From Neotamlana laminarinivorans (GTDB taxonomy: Bacteria > Bacteroidota > Bacteroidia > Flavobacteriales > Flavobacteriaceae): 64,000 nt of DNA. Under the pieces are notes generated by a model. That model had not been told where the DNA came from. It made no database searches and saw nothing but the letters and a program-made list of their open reading frames with translations. Below, piece after piece: positions 16,768 through 27,507 of this stretch; the stretch's first letter is position 1, and each line of letters begins with the position of its first letter. Made by a program: the position numbers and the translations under genes. The stretch is from positions 248,001 to 312,000 of the forward strand of contig NZ_JAJAPW010000002.1 of NCBI RefSeq assembly GCF_020523925.1. Direction: 5' to 3'.

Positions 16768-19700
16768 ATGCAAATTACCTTTATGCAAAATAAACCAACT
16801 TTTACAATATATAATGCCTCGGCAGGAAGCGGTAAAACCTTCACTCTAGTAAAAGCGTATTTAAAAATATTGCTGGCATCAAACAATTTATTTTTGTTTA
16901 AAAATATTTTGGCCATAACTTTTACTAACAAAGCTGTGGCCGAAATGAAAGAGCGTATTATAAATACGCTTAAACAGTTTGCAGATAATACCATTTTAAC
17001 CCAGCCAAACGATATGTTTCTGGCTATTCAAAATGAATTAAACATAGACCAAAATACTTTACACGAAAAAGCAAAGAAAATATTAAACCACATTATGCAC
17101 AATTATGCTGCTTTCGATATTTCAACTATCGATGGGTTTACACATCACATAATTAGAACCTTTGCTTACGATTTAAAATTACCCTTAAATTTTGAAGTTG
17201 AATTAGACCAAAACAGCCTTTTAAATGAAGCTGTAGACAGTCTTATTGCTAAAGCTGGAACAAATAAAGCGTTAACCCAAATTTTAGTTGATTTTGCCAT
17301 TGAAAAAGTAGACGATGATAAAAGTGGCGATGTTAGCTTCGATTTTAATAAAATTGCAAAACTACTTGTAAATGAAAATGATGCAGAATATGTAACACAG
17401 CTTAACAATAAAACTTTTGATGATTTTAAAACTTTAAAAAATCAATTAATAAAAGATATAAAATCTACCGAAGAACTAATAGTTGAAGCTGCAAAAAACC
17501 TATTATTTATTTTTGATGAAATGGGACTACAGATTACCGATTTTAATGGTAAATATTTACCCAATCATCTTGAAAAATTAGCAAACAAAAATTTTAATGT
17601 AGGCTTTGAAGCTAAATGGCAACAAAACATTGAAACCGAAAGACTTTATCCAAAACGTGTTAGTGACGACATTGCTGCTTCAATAGATAGTTTGCAACCC
17701 GAAATAGCCTCGGTATTTAATAAAACTAAGCAGGCTATTTATAAAATAAAATTCTTAAAAAACTTCTACAAAAACATAACACCGCTATCGGTTTTAAGTG
17801 CTATAAACAAAGAGTTAACAGAACTTAAGGAAGAGCAAAACAAAATGCTAATTTCAGAATTTAACACCTTAATTAGCAAAGAAATAAAAAAACAACCTAC
17901 ACCTTTTATTTACGAGCGTTTGGGAGATAAATTCAACCATTTTTTTATAGACGAGTTTCAAGACACCTCTACCATGCAATGGGAAAATTTATTACCATTA
18001 ATTGGCAACTCGTTAGCTACCCAAGTTGGCAGTAGCATGCTAGTTGGCGATGCTAAACAAGCCATATACCGTTGGCGCGGTGGTAAAGCTGAACAATTTA
18101 TCGATTTATTTAATAAAACTAATAAGCCATTCCCGTTTATAAATCAAAACGTTGAGAAACTCCCGAATAATTTTAGAAGCTACAAAGAAATAGTAAGTTT
18201 TAATAACGGTTTTTTTAATTACTTAGCTACACAAACCTTTAGCAACCCCGTTTATAGCGAACTTTTTAGTAACGCACATCAAGATATTAGAATAGATAAC
18301 TCAGGTTATGTAGAACTGAATTTTCTAGATATATTGAAAGATGATGACAGAGACGAAGTTTTCGGTAATGAAGTTTTAAATACCATAAACAATTGTTTAA
18401 AAAACGGTTACAGCCAAAGTGATATTTGTGTTTTAGTTAGAAAAGGAAAAGAAGAAAGAGCATTAGCAAAGTTTTTGGCCAAAGAAAAACACCTTAAAAT
18501 TATTTCAGCAGACGGTTTATTAATTCATAATTCACCCGAAGTTGTTTTTATAAATAACATGTTCTGGTTATTACTTCAACCAAAAAATAAAGAAATAAAA
18601 ATTGCCATTTTAAACTTTTTATCAGATCATTTTAATATTGAAAACAAACACGAATTTTATACAAACCATATTAACCTAGAAAGCACAGAATTCTTTGAAG
18701 GTTTCGAAAAATTTAACATTTATATAAACAGCAAACAGCTTATTGAATTACCACTTTACGATTTAGCAGAAACTATTGTAAGAAGTTTTAATTTAGTTGA
18801 AAACTCTAACGCTTACATTCAATTTTACTTAGATGTTGTTTTAGATTTCTCTCAGAAAAAAGGATCAGATATTTCAGCTTTTTTAGAGTATTTCGATAAG
18901 AAAAAAGACAATTTAAGCGTAGTATCGCCCAAGGGGCAAAACGCTATTCAAATCATGACCATTCATAAATCTAAAGGATTAGAATTTCCGGTAGTTATTT
19001 TCCCTTACGCAGATTTAAACATCTATGAAGATATAGAGCCTAAAGAATGGTATAAACTTGATGCAGAAAAATATAACGGATTTACACACACCTTACTAAA
19101 TTACAATAAAGATTTTGAATATTTTGGAGAAGAAGGCTATAATATTTATAACCGCCATCAAGCGGAATTGGAGTTAGACAGCATTAACCTATTATACGTA
19201 ACATTAACACGACCTGTTGAGCAACTTTATATAATTTCTAAAAAAGATATTAATGCAAAGGGGGAAGTTAATATTAAAAATCATTCAGGTTTATTTATAA
19301 GCTATTTGCAACATCTAGATTTATGGAACGATTCGCAATTATTATATTCATTCGGAGACAAATCTAAAACATCTATACACAAGGAAGAGCTAGACTCAAC
19401 TATCGAGCAACGTTTTATTTCAACCGCAAAAGAAGACCATAATATTAAAGTGGTTACCAAATCGGGCTTACTTTGGGATACCACCCAACAAGAAGCTATA
19501 GAAAAAGGGAATTTAGTGCACGATATTATGGCTAAAATAAAAATTATTGATGATGTTGATTCTGTTTTAAACGAGTTTATAAAAGCTTCAACCATAACTA
19601 AAAACCAAGCAGAATATTTAAAGTCTGATATTTTAAAAATTATCAATCATCCGCAGCTAGCACAATATTTTAACTCCAATTCAACTATTTTTAACGAACG

Positions 19701-19920
19701 TGATATTATTGATAAATACGGAACTATTTTACGACCAGATAGGATAGTTATAAATTCGCAAAACGAAGCTACTATTATAGATTACAAAACGGGTGGCGAA
19801 AACAAAAAACATCAACAACAATTACAACTTTATCAAGATGTTTTAGAGGATATGAATTTTAAAGTAAATGAAAAAATTCTAGTCTACATAAACCAAGATA
19901 TAAACGTAACCGTTATTTAA
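16768..19920 (+). CDS. addA: AddA-type UvrD-family helicase/exonuclease subunit
   Basis: This 1050-residue protein has superfamily 1A helicase motifs: Walker A in [13 protein letters not shown], motif [25 protein letters not shown], and the late motif [18 protein letters not shown]-terminal RecB-type nuclease motif (IIDYKTGG) follows. This matches AddA, which with AddB resects double-strand breaks for recombination. The AddB-like partner lies 2.8 kb downstream beyond kbl and ompA. An ATG at codon 6 is an equally possible start. kbl follows after 11 nt. Confidence 0.85.
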   Translation: MQITFMQNKPTFTIYNASAGSGKTFTLVKAYLKILLASNNLFLFKNILAITFTNKAVAEMKERIINTLKQFADNTILTQPNDMFLAIQNELNIDQNTLHEKAKKILNHIMHNYAAFDISTIDGFTHHIIRTFAYDLKLPLNFEVELDQNSLLNEAVDSLIAKAGTNKALTQILVDFAIEKVDDDKSGDVSFDFNKIAKLLVNENDAEYVTQLNNKTFDDFKTLKNQLIKDIKSTEELIVEAAKNLLFIFDEMGLQITDFNGKYLPNHLEKLANKNFNVGFEAKWQQNIETERLYPKRVSDDIAASIDSLQPEIASVFNKTKQAIYKIKFLKNFYKNITPLSVLSAINKELTELKEEQNKMLISEFNTLISKEIKKQPTPFIYERLGDKFNHFFIDEFQDTSTMQWENLLPLIGNSLATQVGSSMLVGDAKQAIYRWRGGKAEQFIDLFNKTNKPFPFINQNVEKLPNNFRSYKEIVSFNNGFFNYLATQTFSNPVYSELFSNAHQDIRIDNSGYVELNFLDILKDDDRDEVFGNEVLNTINNCLKNGYSQSDICVLVRKGKEERALAKFLAKEKHLKIISADGLLIHNSPEVVFINNMFWLLLQPKNKEIKIAILNFLSDHFNIENKHEFYTNHINLESTEFFEGFEKFNIYINSKQLIELPLYDLAETIVRSFNLVENSNAYIQFYLDVVLDFSQKKGSDISAFLEYFDKKKDNLSVVSPKGQNAIQIMTIHKSKGLEFPVVIFPYADLNIYEDIEPKEWYKLDAEKYNGFTHTLLNYNKDFEYFGEEGYNIYNRHQAELELDSINLLYVTLTRPVEQLYIISKKDINAKGEVNIKNHSGLFISYLQHLDLWNDSQLLYSFGDKSKTSIHKEELDSTIEQRFISTAKEDHNIKVVTKSGLLWDTTQQEAIEKGNLVHDIMAKIKIIDDVDSVLNEFIKASTITKNQAEYLKSDILKIINHPQLAQYFNSNSTIFNERDIIDKYGTILRPDRIVINSQNEATIIDYKTGGENKKHQQQLQLYQDVLEDMNFKVNEKILVYINQDINVTVI

Positions 19921-19931
19921 AACCCAAAACT

Positions 19932-21128
19932 ATGTACGGAGAAATTAAAGAATATTTAAAAGGAGAACTTAAAGACATAAAAAACAACGGACTTTTTAAA
20001 GAAGAACGTATAATAACATCAGCTCAAGGTGCCGAAATAACATTAAACACAGGCGAAACTGTTTTAAACTTTTGCGCCAATAATTATTTAGGCTTATCGT
20101 CGCACCCAGAAGTAATTCAAGCTGCAAAAGATGCTATGGACACACACGGATTCGGGATGAGTTCGGTAAGATTTATTTGTGGAACACAAGATATTCACAA
20201 AGAATTAGAAGAAAAAATAGCTCATTTTTATCAAACCGAAGATACTATATTGTATGCTGCAGCTTTCGATGCTAATGGTGGTGTTTTTGAGCCCCTTTTA
20301 TCTAAAGAAGACGCCATAATTTCAGATTCACTTAACCATGCCTCTATTATTGATGGTGTTCGCCTTTGTAAAGCGGCACGTTACCGCTACCAAAATAATG
20401 ATATGGCAGATTTAGAAAAACAACTTCTTGAAGCCAATAAAAACGGAGCTCGTTTTAAAATAATTGTAACCGATGGTGTATTTTCTATGGATGGATTAGT
20501 TGCTCCATTAGATAAAATTTGTGATTTAGCCGATAAATATGACGCTCTAGTAATGATTGATGAATGTCACGCCGCTGGATTTATTGGCAAAACCGGACGC
20601 GGAACACTTGAAGAAAAAAACGTATTAAACCGAATAGATATTATTACCGGAACACTAGGTAAAGCATTAGGAGGTGCAATGGGCGGCTATACAACCGGCA
20701 AAAAAGAAATTATCGAAATGTTACGCCAACGCTCCAGGCCTTATTTGTTTTCAAATTCATTAGCTCCGGCTATTGTTGGCGCATCAATTAAAGTATTCGA
20801 TATGCTTGAAAACAACACTGAACTTCGTGACACTTTAGAATGGAACGCCAATTACTTTAAAAAAAGTATGAAAACAGCTGGTTTCAATATAATTGATGGA
20901 GATTCTGCAATAGTTCCAGTAATGCTTTACGACGCACAATTATCTCAAAAAATGGCTAATATGCTTTTAAAAGAGGGTATTTACGTAATAGGTTTCTTTT
21001 TTCCTGTAGTGCCTAAAGAAAAAGCAAGAATTCGCGTACAATTATCAGCCGCCCATACAAAAAAACACGTAGATAAAGCAATTAAAGCCTTTATAAACGT
21101 TGGTAAAGCTCTAAATATAATTGAATAA
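19932..21128 (+). CDS. kbl: Glycine C-acetyltransferase (2-amino-3-ketobutyrate CoA ligase)
   Basis: The enzyme cleaves 2-amino-3-ketobutyrate with CoA to glycine and acetyl-CoA in threonine breakdown. The 398-residue alpha-oxoamine synthase carries the PLP lysine Lys244 in [14 protein letters not shown], the cofactor Asp in [10 protein letters not shown], and [11 protein letters not shown] near the N-terminus. Length and motifs match KBL better than biotin-pathway BioF. No threonine dehydrogenase is adjacent. It lies 11 nt behind the addA stop and so is probably co-transcribed with it. Confidence 0.9.
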   Translation: MYGEIKEYLKGELKDIKNNGLFKEERIITSAQGAEITLNTGETVLNFCANNYLGLSSHPEVIQAAKDAMDTHGFGMSSVRFICGTQDIHKELEEKIAHFYQTEDTILYAAAFDANGGVFEPLLSKEDAIISDSLNHASIIDGVRLCKAARYRYQNNDMADLEKQLLEANKNGARFKIIVTDGVFSMDGLVAPLDKICDLADKYDALVMIDECHAAGFIGKTGRGTLEEKNVLNRIDIITGTLGKALGGAMGGYTTGKKEIIEMLRQRSRPYLFSNSLAPAIVGASIKVFDMLENNTELRDTLEWNANYFKKSMKTAGFNIIDGDSAIVPVMLYDAQLSQKMANMLLKEGIYVIGFFFPVVPKEKARIRVQLSAAHTKKHVDKAIKAFINVGKALNIIE

Positions 21129-21148
21129 CCATTAATAAAAACGTATAA

Positions 21149-21180
21149 TTGCCTGTTTTTAGGTATTTTTTTTATATTTG
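21149..21180 (+). promoter_or_regulatory. Promoter of ompA
   Basis: TTG at 21149 and TATATTTG at 21173, separated by 21 nt, match the Bacteroidota promoter (TTG, 17-23 nt, TAnnTTTG). The leader to the ATG is about 60 nt, consistent with strong expression of an abundant outer-membrane protein. Confidence 0.7.
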
Positions 21181-21247
21181 TTTTGTTAATTACTTTTAAC
21201 AACTTACTTTTGTTCACAATTAACACTTAAAAATTAAACTTTTGAAT

Positions 21248-22639
21248 ATGAAAAATCTTAGCAGATTATTATTAGCTATGTTGCTAGTTCTTGGTTATAG
21301 CAATGCTAATGCGCAAGACCAAAACAATCCTTGGCAAATTACTATTGGAGCAAACGCTGTAGATGCTTATCCTTCTGGAGATGGTGTTGTAGGTAATGCT
21401 CAATTTGGTGAAACTATTTTTGATGAATACTTCAATGCAGCAGATCACTGGAATATTTTACCTTCTTTATCAACTATTTCTGTATCTAGATACATTAACA
21501 ATGGTTTCTCATTAGGTGTTACTGGATCATTAAATAAAATTGAAAACTGGGGTGACGTTGTAGGTTCTGATCCTGAAGAGGTTAATTCTGTTTCAGATTT
21601 ATCATACTATGCCTTAGACGGTACAATTAAATACAACTTTTTAGAAGGTACTACTATTGATCCTTACTTAGGAGTTGGTGGTGGATACACTTGGATTGAC
21701 GATATCGGTGCTGGTACTTTAAACGGAACTGTTGGTTTAAACGTATGGTTTACTGAAAACATTGGTTTAACATTACAGTCTTCTTACAAGCATGCTTTCG
21801 AAGATTACTTACAAACTCATTTTCAACATACAGCTGGTATCTCAATTAGGTTTGGTGGTACTGATACTGATGGTGATGGTATTTATGATAAAGATGATGC
21901 TTGTCCAGAAGTTGCTGGTTTAGAAGCTTTCAATGGTTGTCCTGATACTGATGGTGATGGTATTGAAGACTCTAAAGATGATTGTCCTAATGAAGCTGGT
22001 TTAGCTGAGTTAAACGGTTGTCCTGATTCTGACGGTGACGGTGTTGCTGATAAAGATGATAACTGTCCTACTGTTGCTGGTTTAGCTGCTTTAGCTGGTT
22101 GTCCAGATGCTGACGGTGACGGTGTAACTGACGCTGACGATGCTTGTCCAGATGTTGCTGGTCCTGCTGCTAACAAAGGTTGTCCATGGCCAGATACTGA
22201 TGGTGACGGTGTATTAGATAAAGATGACAAATGTCCTGAAGTTAAAGGTACTGTTGCTAACGCTGGTTGTCCTGAAGTAACTGAAGAAGTTCAAAAAACT
22301 TTAAACGAATACGCTAAAACTATCTTATTCGATACAGGTAAAGCAACTATAAAATCTCAATCTGAGGCTGTATTAGGTGATATTATCGGTATATTAAAAG
22401 AATACCCAACTGCTAAATTTACAGTTGAAGGTCATACTGATAGCGTAGGTAGCGAAAAATTAAACCAAAGATTATCTGATTCTCGTGCAAACTCTGTAAA
22501 AGAATACTTAGTAAGCCATGGTATTGATGCATTCAGATTATCCGCTCTTGGTTACGGTGAGTCTAAACCAATTGATACTAACAAAACTAGAGCTGGTAGA
22601 GCTAACAACAGACGTGTAGAAATTAACTTAGTAAAATAA
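21248..22639 (+). CDS. OmpA family outer-membrane protein with thrombospondin type 3 repeats
   Basis: The 463-residue protein begins at the ATG two codons inside an upstream TTG. It has a signal peptide (to SNANAQ), an eight-strand-type barrel to about residue 205, five Ca-binding TSP3 repeats (pattern DTDGDGxxDxDDxCP) over about residues 206-342, and a C-terminal OmpA peptidoglycan-binding domain with [20 protein letters not shown] and NNRRVEINL. It should anchor the outer membrane to the cell wall. A strong promoter and terminator make it a single-gene unit. Codon use is less AT-biased and highly repetitive, as in highly expressed genes. Confidence 0.93.
   Translation: MKNLSRLLLAMLLVLGYSNANAQDQNNPWQITIGANAVDAYPSGDGVVGNAQFGETIFDEYFNAADHWNILPSLSTISVSRYINNGFSLGVTGSLNKIENWGDVVGSDPEEVNSVSDLSYYALDGTIKYNFLEGTTIDPYLGVGGGYTWIDDIGAGTLNGTVGLNVWFTENIGLTLQSSYKHAFEDYLQTHFQHTAGISIRFGGTDTDGDGIYDKDDACPEVAGLEAFNGCPDTDGDGIEDSKDDCPNEAGLAELNGCPDSDGDGVADKDDNCPTVAGLAALAGCPDADGDGVTDADDACPDVAGPAANKGCPWPDTDGDGVLDKDDKCPEVKGTVANAGCPEVTEEVQKTLNEYAKTILFDTGKATIKSQSEAVLGDIIGILKEYPTAKFTVEGHTDSVGSEKLNQRLSDSRANSVKEYLVSHGIDAFRLSALGYGESKPIDTNKTRAGRANNRRVEINLVK
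21863..22273 (+). repeat. TSP3 coding repeats in ompA
   Basis: Five imperfect repeats of about 75-85 nt encode DxDGDGxxDxxDxCP followed by a variable linker ending in GCP. The periodicity is protein-driven; it is not a CRISPR or satellite. Confidence 0.9.
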
Positions 22640-22672
22640 TTTTACTGATTTAATTCTTGAAATAAGTTTTAT

Positions 22673-22703
22673 AAAAACGCATCGGGTTTCCGATGCGTTT
22701 TTT
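22673..22703 (+). terminator. Intrinsic terminator after ompA
   Basis: A perfect 13-bp stem (AAAAACGCATCGG with its complement, 4-nt loop) ends in a run of T. Confidence 0.92.
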
Positions 22704-22714
22704 ATTTTTATACT

Positions 22715-25480
22715 ATGACGACTTTTATATTTGATGTTTTAATCGACCTGCAAACAAGTAAAATTGACATTGCAAACACAACCTTTATCTTACCAAGTAA
22801 ACGTGCTGGTTTATTTTTAAAACACCAAATACCGAAAGTTGTAGGTAAAACTATATTCGCTCCTGAAATTTTAAGTATCGAGGAATTCGTTGGCGAACTA
22901 TCAGGTTTAAAAACCATAACCAATACAGAACTACTTTTTAATTTTTATACAACCTATTGCGAATTAACACCCGATAAACAACGGGATTCGTTTGAAACTT
23001 TTGCTAAATGGGCACAAATTTTATTGCAAGATTTTAATGAAATTGATCGTTACTTAATTCCTCAAGAAAGGATTTTTAATTATTTAAGCGCAATTAAGGA
23101 AATTGAAAGCGATCATTGGTCTGTAAGTGAAAACAAAAGTGATTTTATAAAAAACTATATAAATTTTTGGAACAAGTTATACACTTACTACAAAAGCTAC
23201 ACAGAATTATTAATTAGTAAAAACATAGGTTATCAAGGTTTAGTTTACAGAGAGGCTGTTAATAATTTTGAAACCTATTTACAACAAAATTCAAATAAAC
23301 AACATGTGTTTTTAGGATTCAATGCTTTGAATACTGCTGAAGAAACCTTAATACAAAAATTATTAGAACTAAACCAAGCCAAAATTTATTGGGACACAGA
23401 TGCTGCTTTTATCAATACTAAGAACCATGATGCTAGTTTATTTATAAATCAACATAAAAAAAACTGGAAACACTTTAAAAACAACCCTTTTAAATGGATA
23501 AAAGATAATTATACTCAGCAAAAAAACATCTCGCTTTTTGCAGTTCCAAAAAATATTGGCCAAGCAAAATATGTAGGATCTATTTTAGAAAAACTGAAAG
23601 AAACAAACAATAATCTTGAGAATACCGCTGTGGTTTTAGGTGACGAAAATTTATTGATTCCTGTTTTAAATTCATTACCTGAGAGTTTAAATGAATTAAA
23701 CATTACAATGGGTTTTCCATTAAAATCAATTCCTTTAGCTTCAATATTCGAGAATTTATTTCATCTTCATAAAAAAGCTAGTAATGATTTTTATTATAAA
23801 GACGTTATTAAAATACTATCTCATCAATTTATAAAACCACTATTTTATTTTAATGATGTTGACTATGCTGCAAAAATTATTGAAACTATAGACAGTAACA
23901 ATATTATATTTATCAATAAAGATAGATTATTAACAATAAGCGAATCAAAATTCGATGCTGTAATTAATATGCTATTCTCCAACTGGATGAATAACCCAAC
24001 AACTGCACTAAACAATTGTTCAGAGTTAATTCATATTATAAAAAATCATCTTAATTTAGATAAAACACAGAATACGTTAAGCTTAGAATATTTATTTCGA
24101 TTTAACGAACTATTTAACGAACTAACAAGATTAAATAACGATTACAGCCACATAAAAGACATATCGGCGCTTTACAGCATTTATAAAGAACTTTTAAGCA
24201 GCAATACACTCGATTTTCAAGGAGAACCATTACAAGGCTTACAGCTTATGGGTATGTTAGAGTCTCGTGTTTTAGATTTTGAAACTGTAATAATAACCTC
24301 GGTTAACGAAGGCGTACTTCCTTCAGGAAAAAGCAATAATTCTTTTATTCCGTTTGATGTTAGAGTTGAAAATAAATTACCTACGTACAAAGAAAAAGAC
24401 GCCGTTTACACCTATCACTTTTATCATTTATTACATCGCGCAAAAAACGTGTATATTCTTTATAATACAGAACAAGACGTTTTAACTGGAGGTGAAAAAA
24501 GCCGCTTAATAACACAACTTGAACTTGAAAATATTCATGAGCTTAAAAAACATGTAGTTGCGCCAAATGTTCCTGTAATTCCAGAAAAACTAACAGTTGT
24601 AAAAAAAACAGAAGCGCTTACAAAATCTATTTTAAAAGTAGCTGAAGATGGTTTTTCACCCTCATCTTTAACTAATTATATTCGTAATCCAATTGATTTT
24701 TATTATCAAAAAATATTAAAAATTAAAGAGCACAACGATGTTGAGGAAACCGTTGCAGCAAATACGTTAGGTACAGTTGTACATAATACTTTAGAAGATT
24801 TTTATAAACCTCTAATTAATCAGTTTTTATCGGTTGAAATCATTCAAAATCTAAAGAAAAACATTGACAAACGCGTTACATTTCACTTTAAAAATGAATA
24901 TAAAGAAGGTGACATTACTAAGGGCAAAAACCTAATTATTTTTGAGATTGCTAAACGCTATGTTTTAAACTTTCTAGATTTAGAAATAAAAGAACTAAAG
25001 TCTGGAAAAAAAATAAAAATTATAGCTATTGAAGCCGATAATAACGTTAAAATAGATATTCCAGAACTAAACCAACCTGTTAACCTTAGAGGAAAGGTTG
25101 ATAGAGTTGATGAGTGCAATTGCGTTACAAGAATTATAGACTACAAAACAGGTAAAGTAGATCAAGGTCAAGTTGAAATTATTAATTGGGATGATTTAAA
25201 TACCGATTATAAAAAATACAGTAAAAGTTTCCAGATACTTTGTTATGCTTATATGATGGCTAAATCACAACCATTAAAATTCCCAATTGAAGCTGGTATA
25301 GTTTCATTTAAAAATTTAAGCGCTGGTTTATTAAAATTTTCTACAAAACCATCAACCCATTCTAGAAAAAAAGACAGTTTAATTACAGAAGATACACTTT
25401 TAGAATTTTCAAAACAACTAAAACAACTTGTTTTAGAAATTTGTAATCCAGAGGTAGATTTTACCGAAAAAGAAGTTTAA
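22715..25480 (+). CDS. addB: AddB-type PD-(D/E)XK nuclease subunit
   Basis: This 921-residue protein has an inactivated helicase-like N-terminal half without a Walker A motif and a C-terminal RecB-family nuclease with the catalytic RIIDYKTGKVDQGQ and GTVVHNTLEDFY. It is the expected AddB partner of the AddA-like protein upstream. The segment corresponding to the iron-sulfur cysteine motif (usually C-P-F) reads YIRNPIDFYY, so the cluster of Bacillus-type AddB appears to be absent. It begins 12 nt after the ompA terminator. The alpha/beta hydrolase gene starts 2 nt after its stop. Confidence 0.8.
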   Translation: MTTFIFDVLIDLQTSKIDIANTTFILPSKRAGLFLKHQIPKVVGKTIFAPEILSIEEFVGELSGLKTITNTELLFNFYTTYCELTPDKQRDSFETFAKWAQILLQDFNEIDRYLIPQERIFNYLSAIKEIESDHWSVSENKSDFIKNYINFWNKLYTYYKSYTELLISKNIGYQGLVYREAVNNFETYLQQNSNKQHVFLGFNALNTAEETLIQKLLELNQAKIYWDTDAAFINTKNHDASLFINQHKKNWKHFKNNPFKWIKDNYTQQKNISLFAVPKNIGQAKYVGSILEKLKETNNNLENTAVVLGDENLLIPVLNSLPESLNELNITMGFPLKSIPLASIFENLFHLHKKASNDFYYKDVIKILSHQFIKPLFYFNDVDYAAKIIETIDSNNIIFINKDRLLTISESKFDAVINMLFSNWMNNPTTALNNCSELIHIIKNHLNLDKTQNTLSLEYLFRFNELFNELTRLNNDYSHIKDISALYSIYKELLSSNTLDFQGEPLQGLQLMGMLESRVLDFETVIITSVNEGVLPSGKSNNSFIPFDVRVENKLPTYKEKDAVYTYHFYHLLHRAKNVYILYNTEQDVLTGGEKSRLITQLELENIHELKKHVVAPNVPVIPEKLTVVKKTEALTKSILKVAEDGFSPSSLTNYIRNPIDFYYQKILKIKEHNDVEETVAANTLGTVVHNTLEDFYKPLINQFLSVEIIQNLKKNIDKRVTFHFKNEYKEGDITKGKNLIIFEIAKRYVLNFLDLEIKELKSGKKIKIIAIEADNNVKIDIPELNQPVNLRGKVDRVDECNCVTRIIDYKTGKVDQGQVEIINWDDLNTDYKKYSKSFQILCYAYMMAKSQPLKFPIEAGIVSFKNLSAGLLKFSTKPSTHSRKKDSLITEDTLLEFSKQLKQLVLEICNPEVDFTEKEV

Positions 25481-25482
25481 TT

Positions 25483-26325
25483 ATGGAAATTATTAAAAAT
25501 ATTGCTGTTGAAGGCATTCATGGAAAACCTATTGTAACCGATGTGTTTTTCAATAAAAATACTACCAAAAAACCTGTTATTATATTTTGCCACGGTTATA
25601 AAGGTTTTAAAGATTGGGGTGCATGGAATTTAATGGCGGATAACATAGCTACAGCTAATGTGTTTTTTATAAAATTTAATTTTTCGCATAATGGCGGTAC
25701 TTTGGAGCAACCTATAGATTTCCCAGATTTAGAAGCCTTTGGAAATAATAACTACACCAAAGAATTAGACGACTTAAAATCGGTTATCGATTGGCTATTT
25801 AACAACGAAGATTTTAAAAATGAAGCCGACTTAAGCCAAATTACCTTACTCGGTCACAGTCGAGCTGGAGGTATTGTAACCATTAAAGCAGAAGAAGATA
25901 CCAGGATAACAAAGGTAATCTCCTTAGCAGGAGTTGCAGATTATGGCAAACGCAGCTCTACAACAGGCGATTTAGAAGAGTGGCAAAAGGATGGTGTAAA
26001 ATACATTATAAACGGCCGTACAAAACAAAAAATGCCACATTACATACAGTTTTATGAAGATTTTATTCAAAATGAAGAACGCCTAACTATAAAACGAGCT
26101 GTGAGTCAATTAAAAATTCCTTATTTAATTATTCATGGTGATAACGATACTAGCGTTTCTATAAATGAAGCATATAACCTAAAAAAATGGCAGCCTAACA
26201 GCGAACTTAAAGTTATAAACAACGCAAATCATGTTTTTGGCGCGAGCCACCCTTGGACAAACAAGGAACTCTCTAACCATTTAAACCAAGTTATAAAAGC
26301 CGTTTTAAACTTCATAAAAAACTAG
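25483..26325 (+). CDS. Alpha/beta hydrolase
   Basis: The 280-residue cytosolic protein has the alpha/beta-hydrolase elements FCHGYKGFKDWG (oxyanion region), the nucleophile Ser126 in LLGHSRAGG, an acidic residue in HGDNDTSV and the base His in NNANHVFG, so the triad is complete. It resembles dienelactone-hydrolase or acyl-peptidase-like esterases, but the substrate is unknown. It is probably co-transcribed with addB and converges on the lrp-type gene with 4 nt between the stops. Confidence 0.85.
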   Translation: MEIIKNIAVEGIHGKPIVTDVFFNKNTTKKPVIIFCHGYKGFKDWGAWNLMADNIATANVFFIKFNFSHNGGTLEQPIDFPDLEAFGNNNYTKELDDLKSVIDWLFNNEDFKNEADLSQITLLGHSRAGGIVTIKAEEDTRITKVISLAGVADYGKRSSTTGDLEEWQKDGVKYIINGRTKQKMPHYIQFYEDFIQNEERLTIKRAVSQLKIPYLIIHGDNDTSVSINEAYNLKKWQPNSELKVINNANHVFGASHPWTNKELSNHLNQVIKAVLNFIKN

Positions 26326-26329
26326 AACA

Positions 26330-26821
26330 CTAGTGATATATGGGAAATAAAGGGTTGTGTACAAAATCATAAATTAAAGATGTTTCAACATTTTTTACAC
26401 TTTTTAAAGCTGTAAGTTTATCCATCACGAAATTTCTCAAATGATCTTTATCTGTAACAGCAACATGTAATAAAAAATCGCTATTACTAGCCATATGATA
26501 TGTATTTACAATCTCCTTATTATCCTTAAGAGCCAATTTAAAATTTTCAACAACTTCTTTAGAGTGGCGTTTAAGCTTAACAGCTATAATAGCTTGAATA
26601 TTTACACCTAAGTACGACGAATTAACAAAAGAATGAAAACCTAAAAATATTTTCTTTTTATTCAATTTTCGCATTCTTTCAGAACAGGTAGACTCTGCAA
26701 TGCCAACTTCTAAGGCAATTTCTTTATTCGTTAGTCTTGCATTCTTCTGTAAAAGGTTAATTATTTTCTCATCAACCTCATCTAATTCGGATAAATTACT
26801 ATTATTTCGAATACTTTTCAC
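26330..26821 (-). CDS. Lrp/AsnC family transcriptional regulator
   Basis: The 163-residue protein has an N-terminal winged helix-turn-helix (LLQKNARLTNKEIALEVG followed by STCSERMRKL) and a C-terminal RAM ligand-binding domain, the classic Lrp/AsnC layout. It is transcribed away from the eleven-gene purine-degradation cluster across a 195-nt gap, so control of that cluster in response to a purine intermediate or amino acid is a reasonable inference. A long inverted repeat in the gap is a candidate binding site. Confidence 0.9.
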   Translation of the reverse strand: MKSIRNNSNLSELDEVDEKIINLLQKNARLTNKEIALEVGIAESTCSERMRKLNKKKIFLGFHSFVNSSYLGVNIQAIIAVKLKRHSKEVVENFKLALKDNKEIVNTYHMASNSDFLLHVAVTDKDHLRNFVMDKLTALKSVKNVETSLIYDFVHNPLFPIYH

Positions 26822-26859
26822 TTCAAATTAATTTTAAAAATTTTTATTTACATTTAGCA

Positions 26860-26957
26860 GCTAATTTACAAATTAAATTCACCACATAAAGTATTGTGCT
26901 TTTTATAATTCAAGACAACACATACTTTTCATTAAAATGTTTTGTAAATTTATTAGC
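26860..26957. promoter_or_regulatory. Inverted repeat in the lrp-guaD divergent gap
   Basis: GCTAATTTACAAA on the left and TTTGTAAATTTATTAGC on the right are near-complementary arms (a 4-nt length difference) about 66 nt apart. The right arm overlaps a weak -7-like sequence ahead of guaD. Two distant half-sites suit DNA wrapping by an Lrp-type oligomer. The sequence is AT-rich, so chance is possible. Confidence 0.35.
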
Positions 26958-27016
26958 ATACCAACCACTAAATATTCACCTAAAAAATAGCATAAAATTA
27001 AAAACAGATAAACTCA

Positions 27017-27496
27017 ATGTGTACAACTAAAAAATTAGAATTTATGGAAGAAGCTGTAAATGCAGCTTTAAAAGGAATGAATAATAATGAAGGAGGACCT
27101 TTTGGTTGTATTGTAGTAAAAGATGGAAAAATTGTTGGCCGTGGTAACAATAAAGTAACTTCTACAAACGACCCCACAGCCCATGCCGAAGTAACTGCTA
27201 TTAGAGATGCTTGTAAAAATTTAAATTCTTTTCAGCTCGACGGTTGTGAAATTTACACCTCTTGCGAACCTTGCCCTATGTGTTTAGGTGCAATTTACTG
27301 GGCAAGACCCGATAAAGTGTATTACGGCAGTAGCCAAAGTGATGCCGCTGCTATTGGCTTTGATGATGAATTTATTTACAAAGAAATTCCTTTACCATAC
27401 GAAGAACGTAGCATACAATTTATTCAAGTAGGCCGCGATGTTGCCTTAAAACCATTTAATGAGTGGGCTAAAAAAGAAGATAAAACAGAATATTAA
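27017..27496 (+). CDS. guaD: Guanine deaminase (cytidine deaminase fold)
   Basis: The enzyme deaminates guanine to xanthine. The 159-residue length matches the Bacillus GuaD type. The zinc site is His56 with catalytic Glu58 (PTAHAEVTAI) and Cys86/Cys89 (SCEPCPMCLGA). The fold is shared with tRNA adenosine deaminase, but the position at the head of a xanthine-to-glyoxylate gene set supports guanine deaminase. xdhA follows after 11 nt. Confidence 0.88.
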   Translation: MCTTKKLEFMEEAVNAALKGMNNNEGGPFGCIVVKDGKIVGRGNNKVTSTNDPTAHAEVTAIRDACKNLNSFQLDGCEIYTSCEPCPMCLGAIYWARPDKVYYGSSQSDAAAIGFDDEFIYKEIPLPYEERSIQFIQVGRDVALKPFNEWAKKEDKTEY

Positions 27497-27507
27497 TACC
27501 AATCATC

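Noticed and set aside
21883..22230. Minus-strand open frame of 115 codons opposite ompA
   Set aside because: It is the antisense of the TSP3 repeats; its Ser-Pro-rich repeats mirror the GC-biased Asp-Gly codons of the real gene.
21863..22273. Regular repeats that could suggest a CRISPR or tandem satellite
   Set aside because: They are in frame, of variable length, and encode Ca-binding TSP3 repeats.
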